Assembly (NCBI GenBank): GCA_015039365.1
Contig: WION01000005.1
Span: 310,001 to 374,000 of the forward strand
DNA from: Amanita rubescens
Lineage: Eukaryota; Basidiomycota; Agaricomycetes; Agaricales; Amanitaceae
Direction: 5' to 3'
Length of the DNA: 64,000 nucleotides
The first letter of the stretch is position 1, and every line of letters begins with the position of its first letter. A program made the translations under genes and the position numbers. Shown piece after piece: positions 1 through 11,939 of this stretch. The notes below the pieces were generated by a model. The model worked only from the letters and a program-made list of their open reading frames with translations, did no database searches and was not told the origin of the DNA.

Positions 1-3000
1 GATGAAATATTCACGACAGATTGGACCCGCGAGGCGATCACAGAAGTCGTGAACAAGGGAATCGGCCATTTGACTCAGGTATGTACGATGCAATATCAGG
101 CCACCCTTTTCTTATTACACTCTCAGAGTCATCTTCTTTGGGATCAGCAACGTGACTGGGAAATGGAAATGCTGGAAACAGCGCGAGGTTCAGACAGGTT
201 GCGTTCCAGGTGTCCTTGGGATTGGAAATTCAATGAACTCGCTTTCCAGAGAAATGTTAATAGAACATGTACAACGATTGTTGTTGGACCGTCTTCGGCA
301 ACCACATAGCAGTGCGTTTCCCGCATATGAGTTTTACATCTTGTTGAAGCCCTTGACCAGATTCTCAGGACACTTTTCAATCGTATTCGACGTTCACCAC
401 TAATTATAACCCCGCGGAGCAATATGAATCCTTACTTGTCGCAGCATCAAAAGTGCGTGGTCAAGGGGAGAGAGCATTTGAGAGGCGAGAAAACTTGGAA
501 GCCAATTTGGTTAGCGCAAGGTACACCTTGTTAATGGCTTGTGATTCACATTTCGTTTTAGACGCAGTCAGGGTACTCCCTGGAGGCGTATGCAAACTAC
601 ATCACAGTTGAGCGTCGTGCAAAGTATCCCAATCTGTTGATTGTTTCGAGCATTTGCGAGCGAGCGATTGCGGAGGCTGCAAAGAGAAGATTTAGTGGCG
701 AAGAAGGCGCGGAACAAGTATTGCGCATGTTTTGGACTGGATATTGTGATGCTCTTGTAAGCTTCTGCCCTATAGCATGCACTAATCCTGCTCATAAAAC
801 ATCTCAGCGGATACTTGATGCAGAGTGGGATGTCCGACTGGCGGTGCTCAAGAGGGCAACCAGAAGCGTACCTGGTTCTGGTGAGGTATGGGCCCGGTAC
901 ATTCGATTGCTGGTACGGATCCACACACCTTTTTGGGTTTGCATTTATCTGGTTTCCATCAGGAACGCCTTGATGTAGAAGAGGATATCGAAACTGTCGA
1001 GGGTGCGAATACTTTGCGCATACCTGTATATCATATTGACTTGGAATGTATCTCAGATATTTTCAACCGTGCATTCGACACCAAGATGATTCAGCAAGAC
1101 GTGGATCAGATTGTTGCAGTAATCCTCTCCCGCGCCGGTTATGAACGACGCCGCCTTGAAGCTGGAAACGATCGTATGGACCATTTTTTCTTTGTTGTGC
1201 GTGTCCTAATGGAAAATGACTAGCAGTAGATGGACTCACGACACTTATTGGTGTTCTCGAAAGTGGGATACAGTTTGTTTATACGGGTAAGCCATCCTGA
1301 ATTTGGTGTTATTTTCGGTGTATGAACTATTGTAGCTTCCAAGACTGGAGATGCAAAGCTAAGATTAGAGAGAAATCTCGTTGATGTTGTATGCCCTTTC
1401 TTCTGCAAAAAAAAAAAAAGATCTATGTTAATTCAATGCTAGTACGACAGAGCCGGTCTGGTTGACAGCGCAATCGGAGTATGGCAATCCGCGTCTAAAA
1501 TCAACAAGTCTAGCTACTTGGTTTGGACCGCGTATGTCGAAACGCTCGTGTCAGTTTGTCTATCCCCGTCCGTTAGAAGCCAGCTTATAAGGATTCAGGA
1601 AACATCAGATGTACGAGCAAGTGCGCGCTTTATTTGATGACATCCACAAAAAACAGTTGGATTGGCCGGAATCAATCTGGGAACTCTGGATATCTTTTGA
1701 GCATCTTCATGGGAGTGTCGATCAGGTGGATGAGTGTCTTGACAAGATTGAAAAGGCGCAAGCGCAAGTCAATGCAAGACGAGCGAAGGTGAGCTTATCA
1801 TAATACAGGATTTGGTGCCCTTCCGACATATTGACCACTTAAGGAAGCCGAAAAAGCGTCCTATCAAGCAATGCAAGCGGCAATGGATGCCCAAGCGGCG
1901 ACTGCTATCATTGCAGATGCCGTGGCATCTGTATCGGCTCCTGTCGAAAGCCGAATGGAAGTTGATGGTCAGATCGAGCGTGGGGTAAAACGGGCTGCGG
2001 AAGAAGATATCACATATGACACACAAAAGAAGACGAAAATAGGCGAGTGCTCGTCGGTTCTTTGTTCCGCATTACTGAAGCTGGGATGTGCAGAGCCTCC
2101 ACAAGCTCCACTCAAAAGGTATCTCGATATGCTGCGCTGTCGCGACTAGATTTAATAACCTTTCCTGCTAGAGATCGAGAAAACTGCACGGTCTTTGTAT
2201 CTGATCTGCCTCAAGGAACCACTGAACACGAATTAGCCAACTTATTCAGAGATGTAAGTCCAAATTTGCATATCCGATCCGCGGTGCTAATTCCGACGCA
2301 TACAGTGCGGCACTATACGGGAAATCAAAGTCACGCAACTATCCGGGGTTTTAGTTGCAACCGTGGAATTCAATGAGAGGGTAAGCACCTTATCTATTGC
2401 CATTTACGTTGTCTTTGATCTCTTGAGAAGGATAGCGTTCCTGCAGCCCTTACGAAAGACAAAAAACGCATAGATGGACAGGAAGTCAATGTTCATATGG
2501 CATGGAAGTCGACTCTATATGTAACCAACTTCCCAACATCATCATTCGACGACGCGGCTATAAGGGAACTGTTTGGCAAGGTAGGAAGGCAGCCGTTCAG
2601 TCCAACATTGTTTAATCCATATTGCAGTACGGAATAATCTTTGATACGCGATGGCCAAGCAAAAAATTCAAAAGTTCGCGACGCTTTTGCTACATCCAGT
2701 TCACGTCGCCTGTAAGTAATGCGTTATTATATTGTAATGTTTCTATCTGACCTATGACAAAAGCAAGCCGCTGAAAGTGCCTTGGAGTTGCATGGTCGAG
2801 AACTTGAAGCAAATCATCCGTTGAACGTATACATATCTAACCCAGAAAGGAAGAAGACAAGAACAGACCAAGATGCAAATGAGAAAGAACTTTATGTTGC
2901 TGGCTTGAGCAAGTTCACGACCGAGGCCGACCTTGAAAAGATATTCAAGACGGTGGGCTATCTTTTCTCTGCTAGCATGTTGTAGCACTAATCATCTGTA

Positions 3001-3788
3001 GTATGGAACCCTCAAGGGGGTGCGATTAGCAAGGGACGAAAGTAATCAAGTTAAAGGTTTTGCCTTCATCGAGTTTGAACAGGAGGTGAAGGTGGTCGTC
3101 ATAGGATTTTACCGCTCGCTAACAAATGGTTTTTTTTTTAGCAAGATGCCATAGCCGCCCTGGCCGCCAACAACCATGAGTTGAAAAAGAGACGAATTGC
3201 GGTTACCATGGCGAACAGTAATATACGTTCTCACAAGTGAGTCCTTTCATAATTCTTCTACGTACTGCTCACAAGGCTTGAATAGGAACGAAACGCCACA
3301 ATCTGGACTTGGTCGCATGGCAGATGTTCGGAGCAGGTCAATTCGTATCCGTAATCTGCCCCCAGGAGCACAAGAGGGCTTGTTGCAACAGGTTCTTGAG
3401 AAAGTCGTTCCGGTGAAGCGCGTCGAGGTGTTCCTAGATAAACAGGAAGCCGTTGTTGAGTTGCCTGGTGCTGCCGTGAGTCAAAGATTATTCTCTAACA
3501 CTCCCTTACTGAAATGTGGTACAGGAGGCAGGTCGACTACTTCTGCATACCACGCCAATTGAATTTGGAGGTAATGTGCTGAAACTGTCAGAAGAACAAC
3601 CCGAGGAAGGAGGCTTGTTTGTCCCGCGCCGCGCTGGACCGTCGCGTCCAAAAGCGGGTCTCGGACACGTTAAGAGCGCGGCGCAACAGAAAAAAAGTGG
3701 GAATGGGGATAAGTCAACAACGTTTGTGAAGTCGCAGGGAGAAGGCAGAGGGCAGGATGACTTTAGGAAGATGTTGAACAAGTCGTAA
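1..3788 (+). CDS. PRP24: Prp24/SART3-like U6 snRNP RNA-binding protein, 5' truncated
   Basis: The window opens inside this gene, so the start is missing. Many short exons encode first a helical HAT-type repeat region (about 1-1800; for example segments reading IWELWISFEHLHG and DVRLAVLKRATRSVPGSGEVW), then four RRM domains: CTVFVSDLPQGTT near 2185, STLYVTNFPTSSFDD near 2511, ELYVAGLSKFTTEADL near 2887, and a more divergent SIRIRNLPPGAQEG near 3340. The protein ends in DDFRKMLNKS just before the stop at 3786-3788. That end matches the short C-terminal motif by which Prp24/SART3 proteins contact the Lsm2-8 ring. The family anneals U4 and U6 snRNAs and recycles U6 after splicing, in the nucleus. 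HAT repeats plus RRMs plus the Lsm motif make it the full SART3-type architecture rather than the short yeast Prp24. It converges on AOS1, with about 210 bp between stops. Confidence 0.9.
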
Positions 3789-3998
3789 TTAGGAATTGGG
3801 CTTATTTACTCGTGCGCCGAGACGCATTCCCGCCCGTGTATGATTACCTTGGAGATCTCTGCTTCGAAAGATACTTGTTCTGGGTCATTCCCCCGACCAT
3901 AGGATGTAATATATTCATTGGACAACGTGTTGATTAAGTTGGCATGCATGCAAAGGCCGCCATACATGGTCATAATGTGTCTGGAATTCGACGGACAT

Positions 3999-5358
3999 CT
4001 ATGGCATGTTCATCCTACATACGGTACCCGCACCAACATTACCATCAAAAGTGAAGAAATTGGCAATGGGAGGCTCGCGGCCGGCTAAAGCTTTGAGAAT
4101 GTCTTGCGCTAGGAATCCGCCAATGATTGCACAAACGGGAGAAAATTCGTGTATTGCAGTCGTCGAGATGGATCTTGAAAAAAGTATGAGAGTGACCTCC
4201 ACCAGCATGCGTAAACCTTACTCTACGAGTTCCTTGGACACCGCCGTAAAAGCTTGTTTGTGCACATCGGCCTCCGCTACAAGAGAATTGGCGATCTTCT
4301 CTAGCTCGACGGCGCATGCTGCATCATTAGGAAGTTCCCCGTTATGAAGTGATTGATAATTCCATAGAGCTATTCCTGACAATGAGATTCCTATGAATCA
4401 TCGAGTAGGGACCTCGTCACCTAAAATGGTAAATACAACGGCAGGATTGACTTCTTTCGTCTGCCTTTTGGTTAATCTCGTCCATCGGTGGTGCAGTGCA
4501 GTCTCCAACGACGGATATGAGACTCGCGTAACCGACCTAGCTCCTTCTTTTCCCTGTGACCGATCCCTGAAGTCCGTTCAAGGTTTTGAAGTAGTCTAGA
4601 AAAGTTAAATGACATACGTGACCAAGTGTTCATGTTCCAATAAGTCGCAAAAGATGTAGCCCAGTAATCCATAGGTTCCCCCTGCGTAGAAAGGCTTTTT
4701 ATGCAGACGACAAGTCTGGTCAACGCGGATCTGAATCCATCGCGTTGAATTGTTCCAGAGTTGAACGAAAAAGGTATACTTACAAGAGTATCCTTGTCTG
4801 CATCAGTGACACAAACCAGATCTACTGCTTTCACCAATGCTTCGAATTCATCATTTTCTAACGCGGACGACCGCGGAATAGTCTCCACCGTCACGAGTGG
4901 ATTCAGAGATTCGATTCTAGCCTTAGCGGCATCCAGCCTCTGGAACGGGTTTGCCGAGATATTACCATCACATATTCGGGTGCCAAGGGTGCGTGACTGG
5001 ATCTCACATTCTTTCCTACGTCTTCATCTCTGAAGAAGAACCCGGCGCCGAGGTCTTCCTCCAACACCTCGTCGCCATCCACGAGGATTAGGCGGCCTAT
5101 GCCGGCTAACACCATGTTTTTGATCGCCTCTGTGGCTACGCCCCGCAACCGTACCACAAGAATAGTAGCATTGCGCATCCTATTGCGTACATTAGTTTCA
5201 AATAGTTGTAATAATTATAAAGAATACCGTTGCTGGGCTTCAATTCCCCAGAGGCGCATTTGACGGTCATAGCGGTTGGCCTCTTCCTCCGTGAGATCTG
5301 TCTGTTGTATCGATGACGAAATGATGTCGGCATTCGCTTGGGACGTTGAAGAAGACAT
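3999..5358 (-). CDS. AOS1: SUMO-activating enzyme E1 subunit Aos1 (SAE1-like)
   Basis: This is the smaller half of the heterodimeric SUMO E1, which with Uba2 adenylates and thioesterifies SUMO. The start chosen at 5356-5358 gives MSSSTSQANADIISSS followed by the family signature ANRYDRQMRLWGIEAQQR. Later exons give ILVVRLRGVATEAIKNMVLAGIG and LILVDGDEVLEEDLGAGFFF, the ThiF/E1 Rossmann region (adenylation half). The end reads FSPVCAIIGGFLAQDILKALAGREPPIANFFTF in pieces, the usual C-terminal E1 helix and strand, and stops at 3999-4001. The gene has several short introns. There is no catalytic-cysteine domain, as expected for Aos1 rather than Uba2 or a one-chain E1. A NEDD8 E1 subunit (Ula1) was considered, but the RYDRQMRLWG...AQQR opening and the short length fit Aos1 better. 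Confidence 0.88.
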
Positions 5359-5375
5359 AGCTCAGAATTCTGGAC

Positions 5376-5958
5376 ACGGTAAATTAACCCAAAATTCAAG
5401 AAGTTGTCGAAGTCAATGAGGTCAACAGCCTGAGCGTGTTTTAATGACTTTCAACACCCGTAACGCGTAACGCGTACTATTACTAGTACTAATAGTAACA
5501 TATGACGATGTACTTTTTTTTAAATATTACTATCTCACACCAATCGAAGCCTCCGCAGGATCCCTCTCGTCGTCTAGCCTGCAGAATATTGTTAGTGGAG
5601 GTTGATGGAAGACCCCACGGCCTCACAAATAATTTCTTTCAATTTCGGATAAGATATTCAGGAAATCCCCTACCAAAGTTTGTTAGTGACAACTTTGAGA
5701 GTGGTCGGAGCAGGGTCACGCAGAACTCCCATGTAAACTAGGCAACAATCCGGAATTCATCAATATTCATTGTCTCAATCGGATGGAAAATTATCGCAGG
5801 CCTACGATGTGGCTACAGTAAGTATAGAACTTACGCTTACTCTCCCTCAAACAACATCCCGATGCTTTCCTTTATTACCAGATAGTTCACCAGTACAATT
5901 TAGTCGCAATGTCTTCAGTCCTGCGTGGACGTTACGCTGTACATTACTGAGTGGGATT
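5376..5958. other. Intergenic region between AOS1 and the PPR gene
   Basis: About 580 bp lie between the 5' end of AOS1 and the stop codon of the PPR gene. Apart from the MCB pair and small inverted repeat near 5463-5499, it holds a short T-run near 5513 and small ORFs with no recognisable protein. It must contain the AOS1 promoter and the 3' UTR of the PPR gene. I see no RNA gene or mobile element in it. Confidence 0.6.
5463..5475. promoter_or_regulatory. Twin MluI cell-cycle boxes (ACGCGT x2) upstream of AOS1
   Basis: Two ACGCGT hexamers lie at 5463-5468 and 5470-5475, separated by one base, about 105 bp upstream of the AOS1 start codon. ACGCGT is the MCB element bound by fungal MBF (Mbp1/Swi6) at G1/S genes. 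The tandem arrangement is seen directly; a role in AOS1 transcription is inferred. Immediately next to it, about 5476-5499, is an imperfect inverted repeat with arms TACTATTA and TAATAGTA. Confidence 0.35.
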
Positions 5959-7962
5959 CTACCAAATGCCTGGTGGCCGGTTTAGTAGCTTTAACATCGA
6001 TCTGGCTTCATCTTCGCTTAGCAGGCCCCGCCGCCGATGCAAAACAATGTTTTTGGATATGAGCGCACGTTGCTGGAATTGCTCGTGGTCATCCCATTCC
6101 GCGGTCTCCCGTAAAAATAAGCTCCAGAACCGATATGCCATCTTGGGGTCTTCCGCGCGCAAGGAGGAAACGACAAGGTACTTCCCAGTTTGAGGGGAAG
6201 GGAAAAACCCGTTTGAAGTCAACCTCATTATGATATCCATCGCCTCTCGCAGTTTCTGACGCTGTAGTTCCTTTGTTTCCTTAGCCTCAAACGTCACCGT
6301 CGCACGGACTAATGCTGCAATAGATTTGAGATTCATCTGCTTTTTGTCCAGACGGCAAAGTTCATCCATCATTTCCAAAGCCAGTTCCGAGTCACCATGC
6401 TCTTTTGCAAAATGCATCACGGTTGCATAGCTAACAGCATCGGGCCGAAAACCCCTCCTCTTAAGTTTATTAAGGATGGGAATGGCGGAACGGGGATTGA
6501 GTTGAGCGACGCCTGATATTGCAACGTTGATATCATACATGTCGGGAATTTCTTTCTTCTGAAACATGAGACGTAATGCTTCGAATCCTTCTGTAGTTTC
6601 CCCGACGATGAAGCAGGCTCTAGCAAATGAGGTAACAACTTCGTGCGTCGCGCTCTCAAGTGGAGTGTGGTACTCTTTAAAGGACGAAAAAACTTGATCG
6701 CGGAATGACACGAGATCGTTTAATTGATGGTTCAGATCGTCTTTTTTATTGTCTGCTGTAGCTGCTTGAAGCTGAGAGTTCGTTCGTCGGATAAGATAAG
6801 CGTAAAGACTCGTCATGCGCAACATCAAGGAAGTATTCCCAACGACCAAGTGATTGTCTTTGCCAGTTGAGTAACGACTCCAAAGTTGCCGTGCTGCAAA
6901 GCTATAACTTTGAGACGCGGCGAATGTTATGAAGCGTGCACGATCCTGCGCAATGACTGGCAAGTTCTCTGCCACGACTTGGTCTACCAATGCCCGGGAA
7001 AGGTGTGTTCTTTTGCTGTCGGTTGATAAGTATTTCATCAACCACGTAAGAGCTTTTCCTTGTGGCGGTGGATATCGGTGCAGCTCGACGGCGGGCAATC
7101 TTGTGAATGAATAGAACGTTGTAACTTCCTCCCCCAGGAAATGCTCTGAAGCACTATCATAGAATTGTCGTACAATCCCAGAGGGAATCGCGCCCATGCG
7201 ATGCATCTCGAGGAACAAGAACAAACAATCGCGAATATTCATTCTGTTGGGGGTAACTAAGAGCGCATATGAGGTGTCCACTGCCAATTCGAAAACGAAC
7301 TGATCGGATGGTTGAGCTTTACGGAGGTGGTGTAAGAGTATTCTGGCGGCCATATGTCTCCAACCCCAATAAAGACTGGCTCGGACGAGGGCTGCAAACA
7401 CTGATGTACGGATATCCTTGCAATTTTGTATAGCTTCAGACGGAATAAACCCCTGGTCGAATAGAACATGGAGTAATTCCAACGCAAGGTGTTTCCGGGA
7501 GCAAATCACAAGCTTATGAGCGAAATTAAAGGTCCGGTAAACCAAAGGGGGAGGTTTATATGTGATGGACTCCGTCCCAGTGGGAACACGAAGTTTGCGG
7601 AGATGCTTGATAAGCAATGGAAGAAGTCGTCGAATCAGGGGTTGGTATTCTGCTTCATGCAGGTGCAGGGTCACGGCTTGAATCGTCATTTCAAGGGTAG
7701 CTATATTTGTATCGCAGGATGATTGTTCCAATCGATCCAGAGTGGATTGTAATTTGACGGTAGGGTTTGTCTGACCGTGCGGCTTGAAGGCACGTGAAGG
7801 TGGCAAACTGGGCCCACGTCTCTGAGCGCGATCCATTCGTTCAGCGGAATCAAATGATGGAGTTGGCCAGCTCGAACGAGACGAAAATATTCGTACATCG
7901 AAATGACAAGGACCGAATTTCCGGAAGTGGACTTGAAGGAGTTGACGTCGACAAAAGAACAT
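5959..7962 (-). CDS. Mitochondrial pentatricopeptide-repeat (PPR) protein, 667 aa
   Basis: A single uninterrupted frame of 667 codons runs from ATG at 7962. The N-terminus (MFFCRRQLLQVHFRKFGP) is basic, lacks acidic residues and looks like a mitochondrial presequence. The body is all-helical. The clearest repeat region is near residues 480-560, with AIPILNKLKRRGFRPDAVSY followed by ATVMHFAKEHGDSELALEMM, the typical PPR helix pair with the G-x-x-P-D turn. Other helices are weaker. PPR proteins bind organellar RNA and serve in mitochondrial transcript maturation or translation; which transcript cannot be read from the sequence. Lack of introns is unusual for this window. A good donor (CG/GTAAGT) just upstream of the start on the minus strand suggests an intron in the 5' UTR. 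No specific orthologue is claimed. Confidence 0.82.
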   Translation of the reverse strand: MFFCRRQLLQVHFRKFGPCHFDVRIFSSRSSWPTPSFDSAERMDRAQRRGPSLPPSRAFKPHGQTNPTVKLQSTLDRLEQSSCDTNIATLEMTIQAVTLHLHEAEYQPLIRRLLPLLIKHLRKLRVPTGTESITYKPPPLVYRTFNFAHKLVICSRKHLALELLHVLFDQGFIPSEAIQNCKDIRTSVFAALVRASLYWGWRHMAARILLHHLRKAQPSDQFVFELAVDTSYALLVTPNRMNIRDCLFLFLEMHRMGAIPSGIVRQFYDSASEHFLGEEVTTFYSFTRLPAVELHRYPPPQGKALTWLMKYLSTDSKRTHLSRALVDQVVAENLPVIAQDRARFITFAASQSYSFAARQLWSRYSTGKDNHLVVGNTSLMLRMTSLYAYLIRRTNSQLQAATADNKKDDLNHQLNDLVSFRDQVFSSFKEYHTPLESATHEVVTSFARACFIVGETTEGFEALRLMFQKKEIPDMYDINVAISGVAQLNPRSAIPILNKLKRRGFRPDAVSYATVMHFAKEHGDSELALEMMDELCRLDKKQMNLKSIAALVRATVTFEAKETKELQRQKLREAMDIIMRLTSNGFFPSPQTGKYLVVSSLRAEDPKMAYRFWSLFLRETAEWDDHEQFQQRALISKNIVLHRRRGLLSEDEARSMLKLLNRPPGIW

Positions 7963-8327
7963 AAGTCAGCTAGCTCGATGTCAGTAAATACACACCTAAA
8001 CGCGTCAAAGTGAACTTACCGCATGCCGCAAGCCTTCGAAAATCCACAAAATACCAACGCAATGGTTTTCTTCGCGTTCAGAAAAATCGTCACAGATCAC
8101 ACTGTTAGCGTTACTGTTACACAGAAGCGTCACGCGCATTTTCAAACTGTTGCAGTTGCAGGCATATTCTATCCATTAAGGCTGAGCGCTGAGTGCTCTG
8201 AGCGGTACGAGGATGAGAGAAAACCTGCGTTCGGAATAAGATTATCCGCTGACGTGCATGTTAACAGCTTGAATTTATAATTCGGATTAGCAAGCGTACG
8301 TGACGGGCAACATCATCCCGCTTTCCA
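7963..8327. promoter_or_regulatory. Divergent promoter region, PPR gene / GRASP
   Basis: The 365 bp between the PPR start (7962, minus strand) and the GRASP start (8328, plus strand) must carry both promoters. One ACGCGT is present at 8000-8005, close to the PPR start. The ORFs that cross the region show no recognisable protein. No TATA box stands out. Confidence 0.4.
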
Positions 8328-9448
8328 ATGGGAGCCGGACAGTCAACTTCACAGACGCATTCACCAGGGCGTGCCCTCCATGTTCTCAGGGTGACTCCGT
8401 CGTCCCCAGCATCCAAGACGGATATTGAGCCACTTTTCGACTTTGTCGTCGGCTTCGAAGGAAGCTCGTTGTCATCCCATGATCAACTTGACGCAAACCA
8501 ATTAGAACGGATAGTTGAAGCACACGAAGGACGAGTTCTGAACCTCCTCGTATGGAGCAGCAAAAAGAAACAGACAAGAGGTAGCGCACGCTCTGGCTAT
8601 TAGTTGTATGGTACTTCAGTTCCGTTTTACAGTTGTACCTATTACACCGTCACGCAAGTGGTCGTTGCAAAGCAACGAAATCAATGGATCCGATGTTAAT
8701 TCTAAACCCTCGCTGTTGGGTCTAAGTATGCGCATATGCGAGCCCGAGAAGTCCATGGACAACGTGTGGCATGTATTGGACGTGATAGAGGGCAGCCCAG
8801 CCGAAAGCGCAGGTCTTGTCCCTATGGGTGACTGGATACTAGGTTCGTGGTCAGTCAAGTCATCTGTATATATCTAAATACATTGCGCTAGGTTGGTCAG
8901 GTGGTGTGCTCAGTGCTGAAAACGATTTCTATGATTTAGTCGAGGCTGTAAGCATTGAGTAGATTTGAAACCTTCCACAGCTGACATTTCGAGTAGCATA
9001 TCGATAAGCCTCTTCGCGTATACGTCTATTCTTACGATTTCGAGTAAGTGTTATCACTCCCGGTCAATTGGTATGAAGTTGACGGAAAAAGCACAACCCG
9101 AGAGGTCGTGCTTATTCCAAACCGGCATTGGGGAGGGGAAGGGCTACTTGGCTGTGTCTTTGGGTTTGTACCATTTATGTACCACAAACGAGGAACTGAC
9201 ACATCCTTTCAAGCTATGGATTATTGCACCGAATACCCCCTCAATCCATAGATCGCGTGCCTGGCGCAATGCCTTTGGAGCTGTCCGAAAGTGAAGACCA
9301 TGAGCTGTTCGTTCCTGCGGATGTACAGCCTGATATCCTTAGCCGAGAACAACATTTGATGGATTGGCATCAGCAACAATATAGCCCCACTCAACGAACG
9401 CATGTTTCACCTCGGACAAGCCACGATCGCAAGCGTCATTCAGGTTGA
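8328..9448 (+). CDS. GRH1: Golgi reassembly stacking protein (GRASP55/65, Grh1-like)
   Basis: The protein begins MGAGQS, a typical N-myristoylation signal that anchors GRASP proteins to Golgi membranes. Six exons can be joined cleanly. The first PDZ-like domain covers ALHVLRVTPSSPASKTDI to LNLLVWSSKKKQTR. After an intron (8581-8632) the second includes DNVWHVLDVIEGSPAESAGL and PMGDWILG. Splicing across two further introns restores the family signatures TTREVVLIPNRHWGGEGLLG and CVFGYGLLHRIP. The C-terminal tail of about 60 residues is Ser/Pro/His rich and probably disordered. GRASPs tether Golgi cisternae and act in conventional and unconventional secretion. Length (about 290 aa) is normal for fungi. 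It converges on the MATH-BTB gene with 85 bp between stops. Confidence 0.93.
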
Positions 9449-9533
9449 TACAAGAAAGTACAAACATTTGTGATTTACAACAAAGTCGTAGATAAAGCGT
9501 CACAGATCTCACTAAAATGCTCTGATTGGCATG

Positions 9534-11826
9534 CTAAAGTACGCGTGTGTTGTCATCGGGCGAACTTCCATTCCCGTTCCCATTAGTGGATGGTTTAAAT
9601 TCAAGATTCTGTACAATGACGGGCCAAACTACGAGAGTATGTCATGCTTGGTTCGAAACCATAACTTAGGGACCTACCTTCTTCGAAACCAGGATGACGG
9701 CCATTCCTTATTTGCTTCCAAACAGTCTTCATAGACTCTGAATTTCGTATATCTTGCCAATGTGCCAGGAAAAAGTCCACAAGCACCTGCACATAATCGT
9801 AAGCGCGGAGAATTGGGCATTATTCTGTATCATACCTTCCTGATCTCGTCGTACATAGCCGAGAATGGCGAAAATACTTCATATGCAATATTATCCACAG
9901 TAAGCAGTTTGTATATGTGCTTATTGACGAATATCAATCAGTACCGGTGTACAATTCTTCGTTAATAGAGTGACGAACCTGCGCTGCCCTGTCCTTGAGG
10001 TCTAGAAGGCCTAGTCCTGGGAAAGAAGGGTTAACGTAGTTCTTGGTCATTCCGGAGCACGTACTATCGGCTAGTCGATACACTGCTTTTGCTGAGCAAG
10101 GGGTCGGCTTTCCGAGGTTATTCTGACACCATTCTTTAATCCACTCCTTTCTAGACGTTGCAGACGGAACAAATTGACCCGATTTTCTGGCAGTAGTATT
10201 GGACCCTAGCGCGTCCGTGGACACACTTGCAGAAGACATAGCTGGCGATGCCGAATCTTGAAGCGCAAATGACGATGATAATGGAGCAAACATGATAAAG
10301 TCGGTGTAAAGCTGTGGGTGGAATCAGACATGGACAGAACCAGGTCGAAAGTACACACATAGAAGAGTACGGCACGATACTGTGGAGTATGCCGTATCCC
10401 TCACGACAACTCTGAGCTTGGAATTGTCCTGAGGATTTGTATCTTTGGTTATGAATTCCGTTATTGAGAAGCGGGTCGAAGGTGTGTGCATCGAGCTCTC
10501 TGCTATTGACTGATCGTCTGCGCTACTCGTTTCCTGCATTGTGCTATCATCATTTTTAGGAGGATTGATGGGCAAGCAGGCAAAAAAGGACTCCGATGTA
10601 TTGGACTGTGTGTCATCTTCGTCCATAGTCGAATCTTCATTTTCAAAATCTTCGTCGTCTTGATCTGAATCTTCGAAGTACTCGGTGGCGCTCTTGCCGC
10701 TCGTATCTTGAGGCGTGCTCAGAAGCGTTGTAGCTGGCGTAGCCGAAGTTCCTTCCGCAAAATTTGAGCTGAACACTTTGAAAGTATGTTAGTACCGACA
10801 ATGTCCATATATCACGCAAAAGAACAATAATCACTAGCATCAAAATAGTCGACCCTCTGAAGCATCTTCCTCGAAGCCCAAATAGTCTTTGCGTTCTGAA
10901 GATTATTTTGATGGCGTGGTATTATAAATTCGACGTCTGAATATACGGGATCATCCAAGAGACTACCCATTGTATCGATGAGCGACTTGGGAACGGATCG
11001 CCGAGAAACTGTCGGCACGGGGGGAGGAACGTATGGCGACGATGTAATAGTACACATGATTACGAGAGCGTCTTGTGATTTAATGGATTGGGATTGGTAG
11101 TATATCGTGTCTCTGCGGGTGAATTGTGCCCTGAAAAGGTTCTAGCCTGACGTACACCTGTCAAAAGAGATATAGATACCATCCCCAATTCGCATTCTGT
11201 ATTGTCAGACTTTAGAAGAACCTGAGCTTCATGCCACACACCTTCCACGAAAATGAGTGGTTTTGTGCCTCCTTGGTATTGTACGATATCGTCTTTGAGA
11301 CGCTTGAGAAGTTGTGATCAACCAGCATCGATTTAACACGCTTTACTTGAGCTTACTTTCGCAGCTCGAAACAAAACTTGTACACCCCTTCACGGACCCA
11401 TCTAGCGCCGGTTCAGAGCTAGTGATGGACTTAAAATGCCGAACGTACCTTCCAGAATCAGCTATGGCTGTATCCTTTTCCTCTGTGGTCGGCTTACATC
11501 CTATCTCGTAAAACATTCTAATGATGGTGTTGTAACACCCACCTCACAGGCGAGATAGAGGCTAACATAGTTTCCTTCCGTGCCTCCATCCTTTGGCAGA
11601 CCAGAATTGGCGTAAAATAATATCTGCAAGTCCTCGGGTCGGCCTCAAGCAAGATGAAACAGTAAACCCCTACCTGCCATCGACCTCCGCCAAACAATGG
11701 TGATTTCGTGACTTTTGACTTGTGCTCTCCTTTTGTCGAGTCGAATAAGTTTTTCAGATTTCTAAGAGTCCATTCAAAGGTGATGCAGGTTGTTTCTTGA
11801 AAATCCGAATCTGAATCTGTGTTCAT
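9534..11826 (-). CDS. MATH-BTB (TRAF-like/POZ) protein
   Basis: The start at 11824-11826 gives MNTDSDSDFQETTCITFEWT, the opening strand of a MATH domain. Spliced exons continue with ISYNTKEAQNHSFSWK, NLFRAQFTRRDTIYYQSQ and DALVIMCTITSSP, which end the MATH domain. A BTB/POZ domain follows (SLLDDPVYSDVEFIIPR, RKMLQRVDYFDAMFSSNFAE). It is interrupted by a long acidic low-complexity insert (DSDQDDEDFENEDSTMDEDD, near 10620-10680), then resumes at KLRVVVRDTAYST and a segment near FAPLSSSF. The C-terminus reads HWQDIRNSESMKTVWKQI, then HPGFEEVWPVIVQNLEF. MATH-BTB proteins commonly act as substrate adaptors for cullin-3 ligases; that role is inferred, and no substrate is known. An acidic insert within the BTB is common in fungal members. 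It is divergent from the flavoprotein gene with 113 bp between starts. Confidence 0.85.
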
Positions 11827-11939
11827 GATCACAGGACAGAATAAACGCGTGTTGACTAAATATAAAACACAGTACACGTGCTATAGCTATACGATTTACG
11901 TTATGCATACCACACTTTCATTCTGACCCTTTGTTACCC

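Noticed and set aside
9645..9670. Possible tRNA B box (GGTTCGAAACC)
   Set aside because: It lies in the last intron of the MATH-BTB gene and no cloverleaf forms with neighbouring sequence.
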